DNA of 64,000 bases from Erythrobacter sp. NAP1 (GTDB lineage: Bacteria; Pseudomonadota; Alphaproteobacteria; Sphingomonadales; Sphingomonadaceae): the NCBI RefSeq assembly GCF_000152865.1, contig NZ_CH672390.1, forward strand, positions 2,273,468-2,337,467, in the 5' to 3' direction. Made by a program: the position numbers and the translations under genes. Under the pieces are notes generated by a model. It had not been told where the DNA came from, ran no database searches, and saw nothing but the letters and a program-made list of their open reading frames with translations. Of this stretch, positions 56,956 through 64,000 are shown in pieces (positions within the stretch are counted from its first letter, which is position 1; each line of letters starts with the position of its first letter).

Positions 56956-58488
56956 ATGCCGATGGCAAATCCCGAACCGATCCGACCCGTGAACGACCAG
57001 AATGATGGCGCTGATGGCGTGCGCAAGCTCCCTTCGAACCTCGAAGCGGAGGCGGCGTTTCTGGGCGCGGTGCTGATCGACAACCGGGTTCTCGAGGAAT
57101 TGCAGACCCCGATCCGACCAGATCATTTTTTCGAGCCGCTGCATGAACGGATTTTCGATCGAATCCTGAAAATGATCGAGCGCAATGCCACGGCCTCGCC
57201 GGTAACCCTGCGCCCGCATTTTGAGGCGGACGAAGCTTTGAAAGAGTTGGGCGGACCCAAATACCTTGCACAGCTGACAGCGAACGGCTCGGGCCTTCTC
57301 GCTCCGCGTGAACTGGCTCAGCAGATTTATGACCTCGCGCTTCTTCGTGAACTGGTGAGTGTTGGACGCGGGCTCGTCGAAGGCGCGCTGGACACATCGG
57401 AAGAAACCGATCCGATGGACCGGATCAGTCAGGCCGAAGCAGACCTGTTCCGCGTTGCTGAAGGCGCTGCGACCGGCAACGAGGCATCCACCTTCCGCGA
57501 TGCCTCGCTGACAGCGATCAAGATGGTCGAGGCCGCGATGAATTCGGGCGGCGGCCTGTCGGGCAAGACCACTGGTCTTGAGACGATCGACCAGAAAACT
57601 GCCGGCCTACACGATTCCGACCTTATCATCCTCGCAGGGCGTCCGGGTATGGGGAAGACCTCGCTTGCGACCAACATCGCCTTCAATTGCGCCGAAGAAC
57701 ATCTCAACTGGCAGCGCGATGGGGGCGAGCACAATTACGGTGCTCCAACCGCTTTCTTCAGCCTGGAAATGAGCGCAGACCAGTTGGCAACGCGTATCCT
57801 TGCAGAGCAGTCCGAGGTTTCCTCCGAAGCGCTGCGCTCAGGTACGCTGACGCGCGACGATTTCCAGAAGCTGTCCTTTGCCAGTCAGCGCCTTGCCGAG
57901 CTGCCGCTCTACATCGACGATACCCCGGCGCTCACCATCGGAGGTCTTCGCACCCGTGCGCGCCGACTCAAGCGGCGACACGATATCGGGCTGATCGTGG
58001 TCGATTACCTTCAGCTTCTGCAAGGCTCTGGCCGGGCAAACGACAATCGCGTCAACGAAATCTCCGAAATCAGCCGCGGCCTGAAGACACTCGCCAAGGA
58101 GTTGTCTGTGCCGGTGATCGCGCTATCGCAGCTAAGCCGTGCGGTTGAGCAGCGCGACGACAAGAAGCCGATGCTTTCCGATCTGCGCGAATCCGGCTCG
58201 ATCGAGCAGGACGCGGACATGGTGTGGTTCATCTATCGGGCGGATTACTACAAGGAAGCCGTGCGTCCCGACATGCCCAATCCCGATGGCTCATCTTCGC
58301 CTGAAGTGCAGGATAAATACGCGCAGTGGGAAGCGGAGTATCTCGAAGTGAAGAACAAGGCGACCTTGATCGTCGCCAAGCAGCGCCACGGCTCGACCGG
58401 CAACGTCCCGCTGCACTTCCAGAGCGAGATCACCAAGTTCACCTCACCCAATATGCGCGACTATTCGAGCTACGGGATCGACGGCTAG
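56956..58488 (+). CDS. dnaB: DnaB, replicative DNA helicase
   Basis: 510 aa. N-terminal collar domain (SNLEAEAAFLGAVLIDN) and RecA-like hexameric helicase with Walker A GRPGMGKTSLA, FFSLEMSADQL, Walker B LIVVDYLQLL and SQLSRAVEQRDDKKPMLSDL. It unwinds the replication fork after loading by DnaA/loader. ATG at 56956, with a second in-frame ATG at 56962. Its stop shares CTAG with the convergent PLD-type gene. Confidence 0.97.
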   Translation: MPMANPEPIRPVNDQNDGADGVRKLPSNLEAEAAFLGAVLIDNRVLEELQTPIRPDHFFEPLHERIFDRILKMIERNATASPVTLRPHFEADEALKELGGPKYLAQLTANGSGLLAPRELAQQIYDLALLRELVSVGRGLVEGALDTSEETDPMDRISQAEADLFRVAEGAATGNEASTFRDASLTAIKMVEAAMNSGGGLSGKTTGLETIDQKTAGLHDSDLIILAGRPGMGKTSLATNIAFNCAEEHLNWQRDGGEHNYGAPTAFFSLEMSADQLATRILAEQSEVSSEALRSGTLTRDDFQKLSFASQRLAELPLYIDDTPALTIGGLRTRARRLKRRHDIGLIVVDYLQLLQGSGRANDNRVNEISEISRGLKTLAKELSVPVIALSQLSRAVEQRDDKKPMLSDLRESGSIEQDADMVWFIYRADYYKEAVRPDMPNPDGSSSPEVQDKYAQWEAEYLEVKNKATLIVAKQRHGSTGNVPLHFQSEITKFTSPNMRDYSSYGIDG

Positions 58489-59678
58489 GTCGATGCGGCC
58501 ATTCGGCCCGCGCGATAATCGACGAGGCTCAGCCAATGGTACAGGCGCCAGCGCACGCGCTCCAGCAAGCTGGAGTTTTCACGATACCATTGCTTGTCGG
58601 CAAGAATCGTAGCCTCTTGCAGCCCGTCGATGAATTCGCGCAGCCTTTGAGCAAGTGCCTCGTCTTCCACCCTAATCATCAGCTCGATGTTTATGCGAAC
58701 GGATCGGCGGTCGAGGTTCGCGCTTCCGAAGTAGCTTTTGTCGTCGACCACGAGCAGCTTCATGTGCAGCTTGCACGGCTGGAATTCGAAGATCGAAGCG
58801 CCCGCCTTCAGTAGCCGCTTGTAGAAAAGGCGAGCGACCGCAATTGTGCCCTCAAGGTCCGACTTGCCAGCGGTGATCAGGCGCGCCTTTCCGCGTTTGG
58901 CGACCTTGGCGATAGCCCTGCGGAAGCTGCGAGGAGGGCCGAAGTAGGCGGTTACGAGATCGAGACGGCTCGCTTTGCGCAGATCCTTTTTGAAGGCGTA
59001 GGACCAGTGGGAGCGCCGGATCAGCGGCCCACCCACGAGCAATTGCACACTGCCATCACCGGGGTCCCAGTCGCGGATCATTTTGCGGACCCGGCGAAAC
59101 TGCGAACCATCGCTTTCGGTCCAGTCCTTGAGTAGCTTGAACCACTTGGTAAACTGCTCCGCGAGTGGCCCTTCGATCAGGACGCCAAGATCGCACCAAC
59201 CATTGTCGGCGGGGACCGCGAAGTAATGGTCGGAAACGTTCGAACCTCCGGTCATCACTCGCGCATTATCGGCAATCGCGAACTTCTGGTGGTTTCGAAC
59301 GAGATATCGCACGTTCCAGTCAGCTGAGAAGATCGCGAAATCGCCGCCAGCTTCGACGATGGGCTCGAAAAAGGATGGCGGCGCGTCGGAACCGAAATCG
59401 TCGACGATGAGAGCGACCTTCACCCCGCGCCCAGACGCTTCGGCCAGTGCGTCGCGGACCTTGGTCCCCGAGACATCATCCTGAAACATGTAGTAAAATA
59501 CGTCGAGCGTCTCGCGGGCGTTGGCGATCAGATCGAGCAGATTCTTCAGCCGATCCTTGCCCCGAGGATAGAAGGTGAAATCGTGCCCCTGCGCAGACAC
59601 CTCGAACGGATCGGGGTCGCAGTAATCAACGCATTCTTTGTCGAGCGGATCGGGGGGATTTTCTCGCGCCATAACCAT
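58485..59678 (-). CDS. Phospholipase D-like (cardiolipin synthase-type) protein
   Basis: 397 aa. Two complete HKD motifs: HQKFAIADNARVMTGGSN and HMKLLVVDDKSYFGSANLD. Layout resembles ClsB-type cardiolipin synthases without N-terminal membrane helices. It may make cardiolipin or other phosphatidyl transfers at the membrane. ATG at 59678 or 59672. Confidence 0.9.
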   Translation of the reverse strand: MVMARENPPDPLDKECVDYCDPDPFEVSAQGHDFTFYPRGKDRLKNLLDLIANARETLDVFYYMFQDDVSGTKVRDALAEASGRGVKVALIVDDFGSDAPPSFFEPIVEAGGDFAIFSADWNVRYLVRNHQKFAIADNARVMTGGSNVSDHYFAVPADNGWCDLGVLIEGPLAEQFTKWFKLLKDWTESDGSQFRRVRKMIRDWDPGDGSVQLLVGGPLIRRSHWSYAFKKDLRKASRLDLVTAYFGPPRSFRRAIAKVAKRGKARLITAGKSDLEGTIAVARLFYKRLLKAGASIFEFQPCKLHMKLLVVDDKSYFGSANLDRRSVRINIELMIRVEDEALAQRLREFIDGLQEATILADKQWYRENSSLLERVRWRLYHWLSLVDYRAGRMAAST

Positions 59679-59785
59679 CCAACGCCCGAGTGCGCCATGA
59701 GTTGCAAAATCTTGACTCTTGGCCCCGCGATGCCTAGGTGCAGCGCTCTTTCAGACAACCTGCTTTTGGATAAAGGCCCGCTCAG

Positions 59786-60130
59786 ATGGCACGCGTTACC
59801 GTTGAAGATTGCGTCGACAAGGTTCCCAACCGCTTCGACCTCGTTCTGCTTGCAGCACAGCGTGCGCGCGAAATCTCGGGCGGCAGCGAGCTGACGCTGG
59901 ACCGCGACCGTGACAAGAACCCGGTCGTCGCGCTGCGCGAGATTGCCGAGCAGACTATCAAGCCCAAGGAACTGCACGAATCGCTCGTTACCGGCCTGCA
60001 GAAGATCCTGCCGGACGACGAAGACGACGCCGATGAAATCGGTTCGCTCAGCCAGTCGGCGGAAGCTTTGCGTATCACGGCAAGCGCTCCGACCCGGTCA
60101 ACCTCGATCGGTGCCGACTACGACGGATAA
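59786..60130 (+). CDS. rpoZ: RpoZ, RNA polymerase omega subunit
   Basis: 114 aa. [20 protein letters not shown] and [10 protein letters not shown] are the omega signature; the acidic and Ser/Thr-rich C-terminal extension is usual in alphaproteobacteria. It stabilises beta-prime and helps assembly. No spoT/rel gene follows here; a clear terminator ends the gene. Confidence 0.96.
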   Translation: MARVTVEDCVDKVPNRFDLVLLAAQRAREISGGSELTLDRDRDKNPVVALREIAEQTIKPKELHESLVTGLQKILPDDEDDADEIGSLSQSAEALRITASAPTRSTSIGADYDG

Positions 60131-60169
60131 GGGCACCGCTCATTCACGGGGCCAAAATGTCCCGAAATG

Positions 60170-60197
60170 AAAAGGCCGCCAGTTTGGCGGCCTTTTT
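60170..60197 (+). terminator. rpoZ terminator
   Basis: AAAAGGCCGCC (60170-60180) pairs exactly with GGCGGCCTTTT (60186-60196) around a 5-nt loop, giving five T at the end. Works on both strands. Confidence 0.92.
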
Positions 60198-60246
60198 CGT
60201 GTGTGGGTGATAAGGAGAAGGGACCAGCGTGCGATGACACGATTGC

Positions 60247-60305
60247 GACAAGGCCCTGCGGGCCTTGTCATTGCCTTGACCGGGGGTAACAGCATATCAT
60301 GTAAT
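60247..60305 (+). promoter_or_regulatory. Perfect inverted repeat and candidate promoter upstream of the parA-like gene
   Basis: GACAAGGCCC (60247-60256) and GGGCCTTGTC (60260-60269) form an exact 10-bp stem with a 3-nt loop but no T-run. TTGACC (60276-60281) and TGTAAT (60300-60305) follow with an 18-bp spacer and could be the promoter, about 37 bp before the ATG. The repeat could be an operator. Confidence 0.4.
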
Positions 60306-60341
60306 CGAACCGTCACACTCGGGGGAATTGAAAGCGCAGCC

Positions 60342-61073
60342 ATGGCTTCCATAGCAATTTACAGTGTCAAAGGCGGGGTCGGAAAGACGACCTTTGCAGT
60401 CAATCTGGCCTGGTGTGCAGCGAACATCTCGCGGCGAGAAACGCTCCTTTGGGACCTCGACGCGTCGAATGGCTCGGGCTTTCTGTTGGGCGTTGATCCC
60501 AAGAAAAAGAGCACGGCTGAAAGCGTGTTCGATCTGGATCGCAAAGCGAACAAGTTGATCCGCAAGACCGAATACGCCAATCTCCATCTTCTGCCTGCTG
60601 ACGAAAGCATCCGTACGCTCGATCGGCAATTTGACCGGATCGGCAAGAAGAAGCGGCTTGCGAAACTCGCCGAAGGACTGCGCAAGGACTATGATCGCAT
60701 CATCTTCGACTGCCCGCCCGTCATGAGCGAAGTGAGCGCTCAGGTCATGCGCGCGGCCGATATCGTGATCGTCCCCCTGCCTCCCTCCCCTCTCTCGGCA
60801 CGAGCGCTCGACCAAGTGGTCGAAGAAGTGCGCGGTTCGGGTAAGGGGCACCCACCGATTTTGCCGGTGATGTCGATGATCGACATGCGCCGCACGCTTC
60901 ACAAGGAAGCGCGTGCTGCCAATCCCAAATGGCCCGTTGTCCCACTGGCCAGCGCGATCGAGCAGTGCGCGGTGGAGCGCAAGCCGGTCGGTGCCTTCGC
61001 ACCGCGTTCGCCAGCGGCGCGTGCCTTTGCCCAACTGTGGACCGCGATCGAGCGGAAGCTCGCGAAGGGCTAA
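60342..61073 (+). CDS. ParA/MinD-type ATPase (orphan)
   Basis: 243 aa. Deviant Walker A KGGVGKTTFAVNLA, switch I LLWDLDASNGSG (the usual DxDPQ is altered to DLDAS) and Walker B IIFDCPPVM. No parB, cognate cargo protein or plasmid genes are adjacent. Similar stand-alone ParA proteins position cellular cargos such as chemoreceptors, carboxysomes or cell-division factors. The start at 60342 gives the canonical N terminus. Confidence 0.88.
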   Translation: MASIAIYSVKGGVGKTTFAVNLAWCAANISRRETLLWDLDASNGSGFLLGVDPKKKSTAESVFDLDRKANKLIRKTEYANLHLLPADESIRTLDRQFDRIGKKKRLAKLAEGLRKDYDRIIFDCPPVMSEVSAQVMRAADIVIVPLPPSPLSARALDQVVEEVRGSGKGHPPILPVMSMIDMRRTLHKEARAANPKWPVVPLASAIEQCAVERKPVGAFAPRSPAARAFAQLWTAIERKLAKG

Positions 61074-61144
61074 TACGCCTTACGATTTGGCAAAGGCGCT
61101 TCCTCGATTATAGTGCAGCGCAGCACAGTCAGGGGTGGTGCGCG

Positions 61145-62296
61145 ATGAGCGATATTGCAGAGGGGATTGGCGGCGCCATCGAAGGCGCGCTCGCAGGCCG
61201 GGCCGTAGAGCCTGCCCGTGGCAAGGCCGAATACGATCCTTCCATGACGACTTCCCAAGAAGAAACATGTCCCAATTGCGGCTCGATCGCCCCTGGCAGT
61301 TTCTGCCCCGAATGCGGTCAGAAAACGCATATTCACAGGACACTGTCTGCCATTGCGCACGATCTTGTGCACGGGGTCCTGCATCTTGACGGCAAGCTGT
61401 GGAAGACGTTGCCGCTGCTGACGTTCAAACCGGGCAAGCTGACGCGTCGCTACATCGAGGGAGAGCGCGCGCAGTTTGTCAGCCCGATGTCGATGTTCCT
61501 GTTCAGTGTCTTTTCGATGTTCGCGATCTTCCAGATCATCGGCATCTCTACGCCGACAACGTTCGATGACCAGATTGGGATGGAGCAGGTCGAATCCTCG
61601 CTGAACAGCGCGATCGACAATAACGAGCGCACGCTTCGCGAAATCGAGGCAGAACTTGCTTCCGATACACTGGACGAGGGTGACAGAGCGAATCTCGAGG
61701 CCCGTAGGGACGCGGCGCTGGAAGACCTCGAAAGCCTTGGTCAGATTTCCGAGCTGCCATTTGTCGACGCCGAGCAGCCTCAAATCGAGGTGCAGCCCGA
61801 TGGCACGCGGATCATACCGATCGACTCCGACGGCAGCGCCCGCATGTCTATGGGCGAGACCGGGATAGACTGGCTCGACGAAGGCCTAGCCAAGAAGTGG
61901 CAGGAGAACCCGGGTCTCATGCTCTACAAATTACAGGCGAACGCCTACAAATTCAGCTGGCTGCTAATCCCGCTATCGATCCCGTTCGTGTGGCTGATCT
62001 TTGCCTGGAAGCGACGCTTCCACGCTTACGATCACGCGATCTTCATCACCTATTCGCTCAGCTTCATGTCACTGATGTTCATCGCGTTGTCGGTTCTCGG
62101 CGCAGCAGGCGTGCCGTTGCCTGCACTCTTTCTGGCAGGGATGATCATTCCGCCCATTCACCTCTACAAGCACCTGCGCCATACTTACGAGATCGGTCGC
62201 TTCTCATCGTTCTGGCGCCTTATGGTGCTCAGCATCTTCATCTGGGTGGTGATCGGGCTTTTCATCCAGACGCTAATTATGCTCGGCGCGTTCTGA
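61145..62296 (+). CDS. DUF3667 membrane protein with N-terminal zinc ribbon
   Basis: 383 aa. After ~40 variable residues comes a double zinc ribbon, CPNCGSIAPGSFCPECGQK, then HIHRTLSAIAHDLVHGVLHLD and KLTRRYIEGERAQFVSPM, which define DUF3667. A first membrane helix (MFLFSVFSMFAIFQIIGI), a ~100-residue acidic soluble segment, and four C-terminal helices follow. Function unknown. It lies 71 bp downstream of the parA-like gene and could be co-expressed. Confidence 0.85.
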   Translation: MSDIAEGIGGAIEGALAGRAVEPARGKAEYDPSMTTSQEETCPNCGSIAPGSFCPECGQKTHIHRTLSAIAHDLVHGVLHLDGKLWKTLPLLTFKPGKLTRRYIEGERAQFVSPMSMFLFSVFSMFAIFQIIGISTPTTFDDQIGMEQVESSLNSAIDNNERTLREIEAELASDTLDEGDRANLEARRDAALEDLESLGQISELPFVDAEQPQIEVQPDGTRIIPIDSDGSARMSMGETGIDWLDEGLAKKWQENPGLMLYKLQANAYKFSWLLIPLSIPFVWLIFAWKRRFHAYDHAIFITYSLSFMSLMFIALSVLGAAGVPLPALFLAGMIIPPIHLYKHLRHTYEIGRFSSFWRLMVLSIFIWVVIGLFIQTLIMLGAF

Positions 62297-62306
62297 GGCA
62301 GATGTG

Positions 62307-62340
62307 AAAAGGGCGCCGCCGGATAGTCCGGCAGCGCCCC
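62307..62340 (-). terminator. ftsH terminator
   Basis: GGGCGC-C-GCCGGA (62311-62323) pairs with TCCGGC-A-GCGCCC (62327-62339), one mismatch. Read on the minus strand it is followed by TTTT (62307-62310), placing it after ftsH; it also separates the convergent DUF3667 gene. Confidence 0.75.
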
Positions 62341-62363
62341 AGTCTTCATCCACAGTCTCGTAG

Positions 62364-64000
<1,637 letters not shown>

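Overview
This 64 kb window is a chromosomal, housekeeping-rich segment of a high-GC alphaproteobacterium. Gene content and protein sequences (omega subunit with a long acidic tail, Tim44-like/MltA/Smr cluster beside secB, UPF0262, the CC_3452-type exported protein, DUF3667, YjhX/UPF0386, rpsT next to dnaA) point to Sphingomonadales, most likely Erythrobacteraceae. This is inferred from family recognition only; there is no rRNA gene to confirm it. I saw no insertion sequence, prophage, tRNA gene or CRISPR array.

Layout. 1-5.7 kb: peroxide defence (ahpC, ahpF, katG) followed by a GNAT acetyltransferase. 5.7-7.3 kb: a membrane-anchored LytTR regulator divergent from a DUF2306 membrane protein, with nested inverted repeats between them. 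7.3-13.4 kb: Smr-domain protein, MltA, Tim44-like protein, secB, murJ and trpS (envelope biogenesis and export). 13.6-20.8 kb: a DUF4136 lipoprotein, a YjhX-type small protein, dut, coaBC with an unusual acidic linker, ubiE-ubiB and mutM. 20.9-24.1 kb: rpsT, dnaA and a MoeB/ThiF-type E1 enzyme. 24-38.7 kb: metabolic and accessory genes (class II aldolase, cobB sirtuin, SGNH-fused acyltransferase, dapB, M48 protease, nth, DAACS symporter, dapE, cupin, LysE, S1/P1 nuclease, GST, VOC, MFS). 38.9-42.3 kb: the classical rpmH-rnpA-yidD-yidC-engB cluster on the minus strand. 42.4-50.7 kb: ClpP-like periplasmic protein, comM/yifB, two tandem Popeye/cyclic-nucleotide-binding-like membrane proteins, recQ, an HxlR regulator and a small exported protein. 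50.8-64 kb: rpmJ, galE, a second DUF4136-like lipoprotein, M14 carboxypeptidase, YetF-like protein, DUF4197, cdd, a GH25-like protein, UPF0262, dnaB, a phospholipase D-like protein, rpoZ, an orphan ParA, DUF3667 and the 3' part of ftsH.

Two architectural features stand out. Genes are tightly packed, with many ATGA start/stop overlaps, and seven of the fifteen convergent gene pairs share their stop codons in one CTAG or CTAA tetranucleotide. Intrinsic terminators are clear only at some junctions. The least ordinary content is the tandem Popeye-like pair, the LytTR/DUF2306 unit with its nested inverted repeats, the acidic spacer in CoaBC, and a MutM lacking one zinc-finger cysteine. I found no phage-defence or other obvious accessory island.
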